This document shows positions 20,016 to 28,121 of a DNA stretch of 64,000 nucleotides, in pieces. A model generated the notes under the pieces. That model searched no databases, was not told where the DNA came from, and was given only the letters and a program-made list of their open reading frames with translations. This DNA comes from Pararobbsia alpina_A (GTDB lineage Bacteria > Pseudomonadota > Gammaproteobacteria > Burkholderiales > Burkholderiaceae). The stretch covers positions 2,728,001 through 2,792,000 of the forward strand of contig NZ_OZ221287.1 in the NCBI RefSeq assembly GCF_965118125.1, in the 5' to 3' direction. Each line of letters opens with the position of its first letter. Positions within the stretch are counted from its first letter, which is position 1. The position numbers and the translations under genes are program-made.

Positions 20016-20606
20016 ATGAGAGTTCTTGTTTATATTTATTGGAGACAAGCAATTTCATTTGCCATTGCTCTTGCCGTCATTTTGTCGATTGCATCGTTTG
20101 CTATATTACCCCGGAACCATCCAGTTAACTATGTTGCGAGCCACGATGTCAAAATTAATCATCGAATATCGCCGAGCGACTTAGAACTTCCCGGAGAGGG
20201 TGCGGGTAAGTTTGGTTGGCGCTTACCAAACAAAGATGAATTTATCGGTAAATATGTGGCAATTAATGTGATTAGAAAGGGTGAGGCAATATCATTCGAA
20301 AAACTGTCCACGCGGCTGCCTGTCGGCGAAAGCAATGTTGCGGTGTGGTTATATTTTTTCCTCGGTGATCAAAACATACCCTTGTCCCAGTTGGACTCCG
20401 GAGCACTTGTGCTACTCTATCAAGCACCTCCTTCTTCGTTTGCCGCGCTTGTTCGGGTACATGGCCTCGTTTGCGAAAATCGTCAGAACGCAGGCACCCG
20501 GATGGAACAGAACTCGAACTGCTATGCAGTCCTCGAGACTACCTTGCAGGATCGTCTCGCGATAAATGCGACCGGCGAACCATTAAAAATCTCTCCAGTA
20601 CCTTAA
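20016..20606 (+). CDS. Membrane-anchored SAF-domain protein
   Basis: A 196-residue protein with one N-terminal transmembrane helix (11-31) and a SAF-like beta-clip domain at about 37-99: VASHDVKINHRISPSDLELP, then FIGKYVAINVIRKGEAISFEKL. SAF domains occur in FlgA, CpaB and antifreeze-related proteins and often bind glycan or protein partners outside the membrane. The remaining 95 residues are beta-rich with two Cys (VCENRQNAGT and NSNCYAVLE) that could form a disulfide if periplasmic. It is the last gene of the run, 20 bases after the membrane-protein gene, with a poor ribosome-binding site. Confidence 0.72.
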   Translation: MRVLVYIYWRQAISFAIALAVILSIASFAILPRNHPVNYVASHDVKINHRISPSDLELPGEGAGKFGWRLPNKDEFIGKYVAINVIRKGEAISFEKLSTRLPVGESNVAVWLYFFLGDQNIPLSQLDSGALVLLYQAPPSSFAALVRVHGLVCENRQNAGTRMEQNSNCYAVLETTLQDRLAINATGEPLKISPVP

Positions 20607-20951
20607 GCTGGTCGGTAGAAAAGCGATTGGACGACTTCGTGGGTCGCAGTTGTAAATATTTGTGTGTGCTCGACGTGCCTGCGGTGCTCGAAATACGGTA
20701 GACGCGAGCGTCGGATTGCGCGTCATCAGGAAAATTATTTAAAATCGACGCTATTACCAGTTAAAAACCGGTCCGATTCGCGGTCTCTACCGAAGGAGGC
20801 GTTTGCGAATCGGATGAGAGAACGAATCCCCTGCTGAGGAATGTCTAAATTGAGCATTAGTCTTCCTAACTGAGGGACAAACGCTCAAATGCTCTTAAGC
20901 GGGGCGAATTGTCGCCGAATGGTGTTTGCGGTCAGCAGCCCGATCCGCAAT
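20607..20951. other. Gene-free stretch with an inverted repeat
   Basis: Arms TCCGATTCGC (20772-20781) and GCGAATCGGA (20805-20814) form a 10-bp stem around 23 bases that include AAGGAGG. An AT-rich patch lies just upstream (about 20730-20760). This may be a structured RNA, the 3' end of the island operon or an old recombination scar. No gene is visible. Confidence 0.45.
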
Positions 20952-21569
20952 TCATCGCTCCTCGGACATACTATCTCTTGAGTCACTGGATTTCGGCAGC
21001 AACTCTGGTTGCGTGTGAAGCACTAAAAACGCCCCCAGCAAAATCATCCGTATCAAAGCAGGAAGAAAGACGGCGACCGCTGCAAACGCAAACACTCCCG
21101 TCATGATCCACGCTCTGAGCCACTGCATCCTCCGCTGACGAAGAGTCGCTCTATCGTCAGATGGACCCTGCCGAAAACTCTCATACATAAGCACCATGTA
21201 CGTGATCTCGACCAGTAGAAAAACGGCCGCATAAGCCGTCAACGGCACACTCGCGACCCTGCTCGACGCCAGCCAAGCAGTCGTAAAAGGAATAAACGAG
21301 ATCCAGAACAGATTCGCGAAGTTGGACCACGCTAACAAACCCGTGAGCGAGGTCGCATGCTTGAACACATGATGATGGTTCAACCACACAACCGCGATGA
21401 ATGCGTAACTGACAACGTAGCTAACTAGGTCTGGCCAAAGTTCGAGCAGCGCACTTGCATCGTTCCGTGCGGGAATCTTCAGCGCCAGGACCATGATTGT
21501 GATGATGACGGCGAAGATGCCGTCGGAGAGCGCGCTGAAACGGTCAAGGTTCGCATCCGAGTCGCTCAT
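20952..21569 (-). CDS. TMEM175/DUF1211 family membrane protein (putative K+ channel)
   Basis: A 205-residue inner-membrane protein. The first helix carries RFSALSDGIFAVIITIMVLAL, the RxxxFSDG signature of prokaryotic TMEM175 potassium channels; here it reads RFSALSDG. Several more helices follow, with WLNHHHVF and NFANLFWISFIPFTTAWLA, typical of the family. Members conduct K+ as tetramers, although many have not been tested. It stands alone between the island and the AbiEi-like gene. Confidence 0.88.
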   Translation of the reverse strand: MSDSDANLDRFSALSDGIFAVIITIMVLALKIPARNDASALLELWPDLVSYVVSYAFIAVVWLNHHHVFKHATSLTGLLAWSNFANLFWISFIPFTTAWLASSRVASVPLTAYAAVFLLVEITYMVLMYESFRQGPSDDRATLRQRRMQWLRAWIMTGVFAFAAVAVFLPALIRMILLGAFLVLHTQPELLPKSSDSRDSMSEER

Positions 21570-21918
21570 GGCGCACTAGGTCCTTTCCTTGCGATTGGCG
21601 GAAGAAATGCGACTGGCAGTTCGGGGCACGCCGTCACTTCCGGATAATCAGCTTTTTCGTTGGCTCGACCGGGGACGCTGTGACGGCATCATTCAGCAGA
21701 TCCGATTATGCGCTTGACGGCGATGCTGCGTTGCCGGGCCCGACGTGCCCGAACCCGCCCACTCCTTATTAGCAATTGCGGCAATGCATCGTTGCCGACG
21801 AACGCAACGAGCCGGAACGACCGCGAGTAGATTTACCTGTTTGATAGATCGGGCCACCCGCGCTGCTACCGGTTCGGCGGACGCCCGACCCCGGCTTGCA
21901 CAACGTCGCACCCCCATC

Positions 21919-22087
21919 CTTTTCGACACTCCGTCTACTTTCGACGACGTCGAAAACAGCGTCAACGTCGAAAATCCCGCGACACAAAAAATGAATTATC
22001 ATTTTATTACATCGACTTATGCAATAATTTTCGCCCATTGACCTATTTTCGATGACGTCGTAAATTCGAACCACATCGAAAATCGAG
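21919..22087 (+). promoter_or_regulatory. Operator cluster and promoter of the AbiEi-like gene
   Basis: The motif TTTCGAC-GAC-GTCGAAA is a perfect palindrome at 21939-21955. Half-sites occur at 21920-21927 (TTTTCGAC), 21967-21974 (GTCGAAAA) and 22074-22082 (ATCGAAAAT). A second imperfect palindrome TTTCGAT-GAC-GTCGTAA starts at 22047. It sits exactly between a -35 TTGACC (22038-22043) and a -10 TAAATT (22061-22066), 17 bases apart. Binding there would block the promoter, which fits autorepression by the winged-helix protein encoded just downstream. Confidence 0.7.
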
Positions 22088-22093
22088 CCACCT

Positions 22094-23149
22094 ATGCCTC
22101 CCAGCACGACCGCCGCGCTCAAACGCAAGACGCTTAACAGCGCGTGCTCCGCCCTCGAGCAAACAGTCCGGTCGATCCACGCGACGCCGGGCAGCGGCTC
22201 GCTAAATTGGCCCGAGTACATCGACGGATTCACGCAGCTTGAGCTTCCGGACGGAGCCGGCGTGGCATTCCCAGTGGTGATCATCCCGATGGCAGACGGC
22301 AGCGCGCTCGTGAGTCGCTACCTGTCGTCCACTGCGATTCGGGAGATGAAGGACACTCGGCCGGTCCTCGTGGCGTCGTTCGTTTCCACGAAGACCGCGG
22401 AAAGCCTCATCGGTCACAGCATCGAGTTCATGGATACCGCAGGAAACGCGTATCTCCAGAAGCCTGGCCTCACGGTCATGGTTACGTCGCGGCCAAAGCC
22501 CCATGGGGTCGTGACCCGGTCATCATCGAAGGCGACATTTCGTCGCGGCCTTGAAATCACCTTTGTCCTTCTGGTCCACCCCACAGCGCTCCATCAGACG
22601 TTACAGCGGATTGCTGACCTCGCTGGTGCTGCCGTGAGTACAACCAAGGGGGTGATCGACGACCTGATGAAGCGCGGAACTCTTTCGCTTCGCAGCGGTA
22701 AGCGCTGGTTTCCCAACAGGGGGAAGGCATCGGAAGAATGGATGGCCAACTATGCATCCATGTTGCGCCCCCAGCTCACCTCGACGCGATTTACCAGTTC
22801 TGATCCAAAGTGGTGGCGAGACTTTGACTTCGCGAAGCATCACGCACTCCTTGGCGGTGAGCCGGCCGCCGAGGTGCTTACCGGCGAAATGAAGGCACGT
22901 GACGTAACCCTATACGTGGATCCAGAGCATCAAAGTGCGCTCGTTAAGCAAGCTCGTCTTCGTGCAGATCCGAACGGCGAGATCGAAATCATCGAGCCGT
23001 TTTGGCGTGGCTGGTACAAACCAGAGGCCAATCTCCAGCAACCGATCGTGCCGCCGCTACTGATCTGCGCAGATCTCATGCGTACGAGCGACGAGCGCAA
23101 CCTCGAGCTGGCAAAGCGCATCTATGACGAGTTCCTCCGAGATACTTGA
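22094..23149 (+). CDS. AbiEi/COG4861-like winged-helix protein, orphan
   Basis: A 351-residue protein. Residues 60-150 hold a domain with DTAGNAYLQKPGL (114-126). Residues 154-205 form a winged helix (LHQTLQRIADLAGAAVSTTKGVIDDLMKRGTL). This layout resembles the type IV antitoxin AbiEi family and COG4861 proteins, which repress their own promoters. The C-terminal half (LLGGEPAAEVLTGEMKARDVTLYVD) matches the same group. No AbiEii nucleotidyltransferase toxin follows; the next gene is convergent. The leader is only about 20 bases with no clear ribosome-binding site. It could be a solitary regulator or a remnant of a toxin-antitoxin pair. Confidence 0.75.
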   Translation: MPPSTTAALKRKTLNSACSALEQTVRSIHATPGSGSLNWPEYIDGFTQLELPDGAGVAFPVVIIPMADGSALVSRYLSSTAIREMKDTRPVLVASFVSTKTAESLIGHSIEFMDTAGNAYLQKPGLTVMVTSRPKPHGVVTRSSSKATFRRGLEITFVLLVHPTALHQTLQRIADLAGAAVSTTKGVIDDLMKRGTLSLRSGKRWFPNRGKASEEWMANYASMLRPQLTSTRFTSSDPKWWRDFDFAKHHALLGGEPAAEVLTGEMKARDVTLYVDPEHQSALVKQARLRADPNGEIEIIEPFWRGWYKPEANLQQPIVPPLLICADLMRTSDERNLELAKRIYDEFLRDT

Positions 23150-23184
23150 GGTATCGGCCGAGCGGCCTGTTTCCAGACATCACA

Positions 23185-23616
23185 TCAAACCGGCTGCCGC
23201 TTCCGCTTAACCGCCTCAACAACCTCAAAAACAACCATCCCCACCAACATCGCAACAACAAACCCCACGGCCTTCGTGCTCCCCGCTCCGATCGCGACGA
23301 GCGCCGGCCCCGGGCACAGCCCGGCAATACCCCAGCCAACACCAAACACAACACTTCCCAGCACCAATCGCGGAGTAACCCGCGCCGCCGTCGGAACCTG
23401 CATCGCAAGTCCGAGGTAACTACGCCGCCGACGTCGAGCCAGAGCAAACGCGAAAGCACCAACAGCGATCGCCCCAACCATCACAAAACACAACGACGGA
23501 TCCCATCGGCCCGCGAGATCCAGAAACCCAAGCACCTTCGCAGGGTTCGACATCCCCGAAACGATCAACCCGGCACCGAACAGTAATCCCGCCAGTAACG
23601 CAGTCAGAATTTGCAT
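23185..23616 (-). CDS. YeeE/YedE (DUF6691-type) membrane protein
   Basis: A 143-residue half-size YeeE/YedE protein with four helices. It has the motifs GLLFGAGLIVSGMSNPAKVLGFLD at the start and GIAGLCPGPALV near residue 100; C101 is the conserved Cys of this family. Full-length relatives transport thiosulfate, and split forms such as this pair are annotated as sulfur-compound or sulfide-linked transporters. It starts one base after the upstream gene ends. The partner carries the other half. Confidence 0.9.
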   Translation of the reverse strand: MQILTALLAGLLFGAGLIVSGMSNPAKVLGFLDLAGRWDPSLCFVMVGAIAVGAFAFALARRRRRSYLGLAMQVPTAARVTPRLVLGSVVFGVGWGIAGLCPGPALVAIGAGSTKAVGFVVAMLVGMVVFEVVEAVKRKRQPV

Positions 23617-23617
23617 A

Positions 23618-24052
23618 TCACGCTCCGAGCAGGTGCCGAATCACGTAGACCGTCAGAAACCCGGCCACCATGAAGCTCGCCGTGGCCGCGACCGACCGTA
23701 CCGAGCCGCGAGACAGACCGCATACGCCATGTCCACTCGTACACCCACCCGCATATCGCGTCCCTATCCCGACTAAAAAGCCAGCGATCACGATTTGACT
23801 TCCACTCGCGTCGAGCTGCACGTGCGTCGCAACATGAAAAACACCGAGCACCGCCGGTGCCGCGATCAGGCCCACGAGAAACGCAACGCGCCAGGCCATA
23901 TCGCCACTCGGGAAAGTCAGCAGATTCCCGACGACACCGCTGATTCCCGCAATGCGTCCGTTGAACAAGAGAAGAACTGCCGCCGCTAGGCCGATGATCA
24001 GACCTCCGATCAACGAGAGCCCGGGTGTGAAATGAATCAGATCAATGCTCAT
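23618..24052 (-). CDS. YeeE/YedE family membrane protein, partner half
   Basis: A 144-residue protein with four helices carrying LIIGLAAAVLLLFNGRIAGISG and GTRYAGGCTSGHGVCGLSRGS, the paired motifs of YeeE/YedE (Cys in GGCTSGHG). Together with the next gene it likely forms one transporter for a reduced sulfur species. The start at 24052 matches the family; the frame is open for another 120 codons upstream but with no homology I can see. Often such pairs are accompanied by a beta-lactamase-like sulfur dioxygenase, which is absent here. Confidence 0.9.
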   Translation of the reverse strand: MSIDLIHFTPGLSLIGGLIIGLAAAVLLLFNGRIAGISGVVGNLLTFPSGDMAWRVAFLVGLIAAPAVLGVFHVATHVQLDASGSQIVIAGFLVGIGTRYAGGCTSGHGVCGLSRGSVRSVAATASFMVAGFLTVYVIRHLLGA

Positions 24053-24519
24053 TACCAGCGCTCCGTCGTCGACTGGGGAACTACGCGTGTAAGACCGCGA
24101 GCACAACAAGTGCTTCGAGGCCCGCCAGGGCATAGAGCATAGTCTTGCCCTCCCGGCGCGTCGATACCCACATGGCAGGGAACCGCGCACCGGCCACGCT
24201 CTCAACGAACACCGATCAGAACATCTGCCGCAAACGCAAACTACGCGTCTGCGATACAAATTGCGCGCCGGGCGCAACTCGTAGCATGCAGTCAGGCTCA
24301 AATCGATCGAATCAAGCACCGTCACACCCAGCGACACATCGGCGGGATACTGCGGCCAGATCGAAAATCCAAGCCAGAATGAGCGATTCCACGAGCAGTC
24401 TCGTGTCCGCATAGCGCACAGGCGTGAGTGAGGTGTGGTTAACGCTAATCGAATCGCAGTTTTCAGCGTCTGCCCACAGAACTACCATCACACAACGGAT
24501 ACATTCTTCAGGAGTGGAG
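24053..24519. other. Divergent promoter region between yeeE and ligB
   Basis: These 467 bp hold no gene I can support, although both strands are partly open. They must carry the promoters of the YeeE pair and of the ligBA operon. I see no clear operator. GGAGTGGAG at the end is the ribosome-binding site of ligB. Confidence 0.4.
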
Positions 24520-25413
24520 ATGGCAAAGATTGTTGGCGGCATCGGCACGTCGCACGTACCGAGCATCGGAGCGGCCTACGATGCCAAACGCCAGAACGAT
24601 CCCGCGTGGGCGCCGCTGTTCGAGGGCTATGTGCCCGTCGCGAACTGGCTGAAGAAGCTCGACCCCGACGTCATGGTCATGTTCTACAACGACCACGCCA
24701 ACAGCTTCTTCTTCGATTGCTACCCGACGTTCGCGATCGGCGTGTCACCGGAGTTCGAAATGGCGGACGAAGGCGCAGGCAGACGCCCTCTTCCGAATAT
24801 CAAGGGACATCCCGCGCTCGCTGCCCATCTCGTCGATAGCCTCGTCAACGACGAATTCGACATGACGGTGTTCCAGGAGCGTGCTCTCGATCACGGCTGC
24901 AATTCGCCGCTCTCGCTCATGTGGCCGCACGAGCCGAATTGGCCTGGCGCCATTTTGCCGATCGAAGTGAATGTCTTGCAGCATCCGCTTCCCACTCCGG
25001 GTCGATGCTTCAAACTCGGACAAGCGGTTCGTCGCGCGATTGAATCCTTCCCCGACGACGACCTCACGGTGGTTGTCGTCGGTACGGGCGGCCTCTCACA
25101 TCAGATTCATGGCGAACGAACCGGATTCAACAACACCGATTGGGACCACGAGTTCCTGCGTCTGATCGTCGAAGATCCTCAAAAGCTCGCGTCGATGCGA
25201 CACGTCGATTTCATGCGGCTTGGGGGCGCGGAAAGCGTCGAAGAAATCATGTGGCTCGCGATGCGAGGCGCGCTTGGCGAGCGCATTCGGTGTGTTCACC
25301 AGAATTACTATCTTCCGACGACGACGGCCATGGCGGTCACGGTGTACGAACCCATCGAGGTCGTCGGCGAGACGCGTGGCGCAGAACCCTCCGTGGCAGA
25401 GGTCCAACGATGA
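24520..25413 (+). CDS. ligB: Class III extradiol dioxygenase, LigB-type beta subunit
   Basis: The catalytic subunit of a protocatechuate 4,5-dioxygenase-like enzyme, which opens a catecholic ring next to the diol using Fe(II) and O2. At 297 residues it has the LigB length. Iron ligands H12 (GTSH), H59 (YNDHA) and E238 (GGAESVE) and catalytic H194 (GTGGLSHQIHG) are all present. The start is fixed by GGAGTGGAG. The stop overlaps the LigA start (ATGA). Substrate is not certain: protocatechuate, gallate or a methylated catechol are all possible. Confidence 0.92.
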   Translation: MAKIVGGIGTSHVPSIGAAYDAKRQNDPAWAPLFEGYVPVANWLKKLDPDVMVMFYNDHANSFFFDCYPTFAIGVSPEFEMADEGAGRRPLPNIKGHPALAAHLVDSLVNDEFDMTVFQERALDHGCNSPLSLMWPHEPNWPGAILPIEVNVLQHPLPTPGRCFKLGQAVRRAIESFPDDDLTVVVVGTGGLSHQIHGERTGFNNTDWDHEFLRLIVEDPQKLASMRHVDFMRLGGAESVEEIMWLAMRGALGERIRCVHQNYYLPTTTAMAVTVYEPIEVVGETRGAEPSVAEVQR

Positions 25414-25769
25414 ATCGCCAACTGATTGGCGTCGAAGAACTCGAAGGCACTTATGTCTTCGACGTGGCCCAGAGCGTCAAGGCGATCCGGCTCAACCGTT
25501 TCTTCTGGATGCATCGTGAGGCCGTGTTCCGGGAATTCGTGACCCGTGATCTTGAAGCCGCGTTCGACCAGATGAAACTCTCGGAAGAAGAGCGCGCACT
25601 GGTTCGCAATCGCGATTGGCTCGGGCTGATTCGCTATGGCGTGTCATTCTTCGTGCTCGAGAAATTTGCGCGGGTTCTGAGGGTCTCGAATCTTCAGGTC
25701 TATGCATCGATGCGCGGTGAGTCGCTTGAGGATTTTCTCAAGACCAGGCGCGTTCCGGCCTCGGCTTGA
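25410..25769 (+). CDS. ligA: LigA-type dioxygenase alpha subunit
   Basis: The small subunit (119 residues) of the extradiol dioxygenase; LigA caps the LigB active site. It begins with a short arm then GTYVFDVAQSVKAIRLNRFFW, like the GTRVFT...GYNLNQF of LigA. The C-terminal half (RDWLGLIRYGVSFFVLEKFARVL) matches the family's LVxRDWxxMIxxGGNxYFLxKL pattern. It is about 20 residues shorter than sphingomonad LigA at the ends. Gene order beta-alpha is the reverse of the classic ligAB. Confidence 0.87.
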   Translation: MNRQLIGVEELEGTYVFDVAQSVKAIRLNRFFWMHREAVFREFVTRDLEAAFDQMKLSEEERALVRNRDWLGLIRYGVSFFVLEKFARVLRVSNLQVYASMRGESLEDFLKTRRVPASA

Positions 25770-26003
25770 TATCGATGCGGTGGGTCTTGCACCACGCAGC
25801 TTACGCAACCGTATGCCCAGAACCTACATCTCTGCGATACGTTGACGACCGCAAGGGCTCGAATGCTTGGCTTCTCGTTTGAAGCGAGCGTGCATGCGTT
25901 GACCTCATGCACATGGCGACCTTAAACACGTATCGAAGCAATGCACGCGTCGACTTCATGCCGGTAACGGCCTCGCCGCCTCAACCTTTTTAGAGAGCAA
26001 TTC

Positions 26004-26750
26004 ATGTCCCTCCAGGTGGTACTCCTTCCGGGCTTGCTCTGCGACGCCGCGGTCTGGACCGAGCAACGCAAGGCGCTCGAGACGATCGCCGATTGCTACA
26101 TCCCCGACTACGGCATGTGCGACTCGATTGGCGGCATGGCCGACCTTGTCTTGAACGCCGTGCACGCGTCAACGCTTCTCGTCGCAGGACACTCGATGGG
26201 CGGCCGCGTCGCGCTCGAAGTCGTTAGGCGTGCACCGGAGCGCGTCGGCGCCCTCGCCTTGCTTGACACGGGCTATCAAGCGCGGGACCCGGGCGATGCA
26301 GGCGCCAAAGAACAAGCCGGCCGATTCGGCCTGCTCGATATGGCGCGCGCTCAAGGTATGCGTGCGATGGGTGAAGCCTGGGCACCGGGCATGGTGCATC
26401 CGGATCGTCTCGATTCTGATGTCTATCAATCGATCCTGAGCATGATCGAAAGGAGTTCGCCCGCGCAATTCGAAGCGCAAATTCGCGCCCTGCTCGACAG
26501 GCCCGATGCAACGCCCGTGCTCGAGAATCTTCAATGCCCTACCGTGCTCGTGTGCGGGAGAGAAGATCGATGGAGTCCGCTGGCGCGTCATGAAGACATG
26601 CAACGCGTGATTCCCCAGGCGACACTGCACGTCATCGAGGCATCTGGACACATGTCGACGATGGAAAGACCAGAGGCTGTCTCGAAGGTGCTGCTCGAAT
26701 GGGCGCAGGCGTTCGTCACGACACATTCCAAAGCAGAGTCCGGCGAATGA
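26004..26750 (+). CDS. Alpha/beta hydrolase
   Basis: A 248-residue hydrolase with nucleophile elbow GHSMGG (Ser at about residue 64), acid in CGREDRWSP and His in EASGHMSTMERP. Some enzymes of this shape cleave C-C bonds of ring-fission products or hydrolyse lactones. Its place after ligBA and before an NTF2-like gene suggests a role in the same pathway, but this is inference. It starts 234 bases after ligA, a gap with nothing recognisable, and ends overlapping the next start (ATGA). Confidence 0.85.
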   Translation: MSLQVVLLPGLLCDAAVWTEQRKALETIADCYIPDYGMCDSIGGMADLVLNAVHASTLLVAGHSMGGRVALEVVRRAPERVGALALLDTGYQARDPGDAGAKEQAGRFGLLDMARAQGMRAMGEAWAPGMVHPDRLDSDVYQSILSMIERSSPAQFEAQIRALLDRPDATPVLENLQCPTVLVCGREDRWSPLARHEDMQRVIPQATLHVIEASGHMSTMERPEAVSKVLLEWAQAFVTTHSKAESGE

Positions 26751-27202
26751 ACCCAAGCACCCTGGAACCCATCGACCGCCTCGTCGCCGAGAACGCATGC
26801 CGGAACGTCGTCTTCGAAGCCGCTCAACTGATCGACGGTGCGCAGTACGCCGAGCTTTCGTCGATTTTCACCGCCGACGCTCAACTCGTTCGTCCCAACG
26901 GAGCCGAACTTCAAGGATGCGAGGCGATCATTGAATCGTATCGGACACGTCCGGCAGACCGCCTGACCCGACACCTGATTCTTGGGACGTTCTTCAAGCA
27001 CGTCTCTCGTCAGGCCGCAGAGTCGGTGACGCAAGTGCTGCTCTGGGCGGCGCATGCATCCGACCCGCCCGAGGCATTCGGCAGGCCTTTGCGGGGGCCA
27101 CAGGTCATCGGCCGCTTTGAGGACCAGTTCGTTCAGACAGCAAGCGGCTGGCGAATCAGCCGTCGCCGCGCAAGCTTCGACATGTATAGCGGCAACGTTT
27201 GA
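26747..27202 (+). CDS. NTF2-like (SnoaL-type) protein
   Basis: A 151-residue protein with the cone-shaped NTF2/SnoaL fold pattern: an N-terminal helix with ENACRNVVFEAAQLIDGAQYAEL, LFTADAQ-like SIFTADAQLVRP, and a C-terminal strand GRFEDQFVQTASGWRISRRRA. The fold serves small lyases, isomerases and ring-hydroxylating dioxygenase beta subunits; no catalytic assignment is possible here. It is translationally coupled to the alpha/beta hydrolase gene and probably acts on the same intermediate. Confidence 0.82.
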   Translation: MNPSTLEPIDRLVAENACRNVVFEAAQLIDGAQYAELSSIFTADAQLVRPNGAELQGCEAIIESYRTRPADRLTRHLILGTFFKHVSRQAAESVTQVLLWAAHASDPPEAFGRPLRGPQVIGRFEDQFVQTASGWRISRRRASFDMYSGNV

Positions 27203-27413
27203 CGCTCTTTGACGAACCCACGCAAGAAGCCGCAAACATCGTTGCAATGTGATCCCGCTCCATGTCCGAGGCATAAGCACCCAGTCGCCGCGCGCTTCGA
27301 CACATGAAGCGGCAGCGCCTGAGGCACCGAAACACGATGCGCGATGGTTCGTTGCAACGCGAACTGCTTCACGCCCAAGCACACAACCAGCTGCCTCCCG
27401 AGTGCCGCACATC

Positions 27414-28121
27414 TCACTGTTGCGCCACCGTCAGCAACGTATCGATCTTCTCGTCTTGCGCCAGCAGCTCAGCCGCCGTACTCGTATGAATGATCGAGCC
27501 GCGATCCAGCACCACTGCGTTGTGCGTAATGCTCAGCGCCTTACGAGCATTCTGCTCGACAAGAATCACCGAAAGCCCTTCACGCTCGATGATCTCCGAG
27601 AGGATGCGCATCAGCTCCTGCACGATGATGGGCGCTAGGCCCTCGAGCGGCTCGTCCAGCAACAGCACCTTGGGATTTAGCACCAGCGCGCGGCCGATCG
27701 CGAGCATTTGCTGCTCCCCCCCTGAGAGCTGATTGCCCATATTCGCACGACGTTCCTGCAGGCGCGGAAACATCTTGTAGATACGAGCGAGGTCCCACGG
27801 ACCCGGCACTGCGATCGCAGTCAGGTTCTCTTCGACGGTGAGCGACTTGAAGATATTGCGCTCCTGCGGCACCCAGCCAATCCCGGCCAGCGCACGCTGA
27901 TGTGGCTTAAGCGTTGTGATGTCCGCACCATTGAGCCAGATACGCCCGGCAAAGCGGCGCGTGTGACCGACGATGGTGTTGATCAGTGTGGTCTTGCCCG
28001 TCCCGTTGCGCCCAAGCAGCGCCAACGCCTGCCCTTGGTCCAGCGACACATCAATGCCCTTGAGCACCTTGGCCTCGCCATATCCGGCGACGACGCCCTC
28101 CAGCCTCAACAACTCAGGCAT
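27414..28121 (-). CDS. livF: Branched-chain-type ABC transporter ATP-binding protein LivF
   Basis: A 235-residue ATPase of the HAAT importer family. It has Walker A GRNGTGKT, signature LSGGEQQMLAIGRAL, Walker B VLLLDEP and EQNA with the switch region. The sequence MPELLRLEGVVAGYGEAKVLKGIDVS is typical of LivF. The start at 28121 overlaps the livG end by eight bases. It is the last gene of the liv operon and probably powers uptake of an aromatic or organic acid rather than leucine, judging by the neighbouring catabolic genes. Confidence 0.94.
   Translation of the reverse strand: MPELLRLEGVVAGYGEAKVLKGIDVSLDQGQALALLGRNGTGKTTLINTIVGHTRRFAGRIWLNGADITTLKPHQRALAGIGWVPQERNIFKSLTVEENLTAIAVPGPWDLARIYKMFPRLQERRANMGNQLSGGEQQMLAIGRALVLNPKVLLLDEPLEGLAPIIVQELMRILSEIIEREGLSVILVEQNARKALSITHNAVVLDRGSIIHTSTAAELLAQDEKIDTLLTVAQQ

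Noticed and set aside
15968..20606. Prophage or type VI secretion cluster
   Set aside because: No integrase, capsid, VgrG, Hcp or PAAR-like sequence is visible; only unknown envelope genes.
22094..23149. Complete AbiE toxin-antitoxin system
   Set aside because: Only the antitoxin-like gene is present; no nucleotidyltransferase follows, and the next gene is on the other strand.
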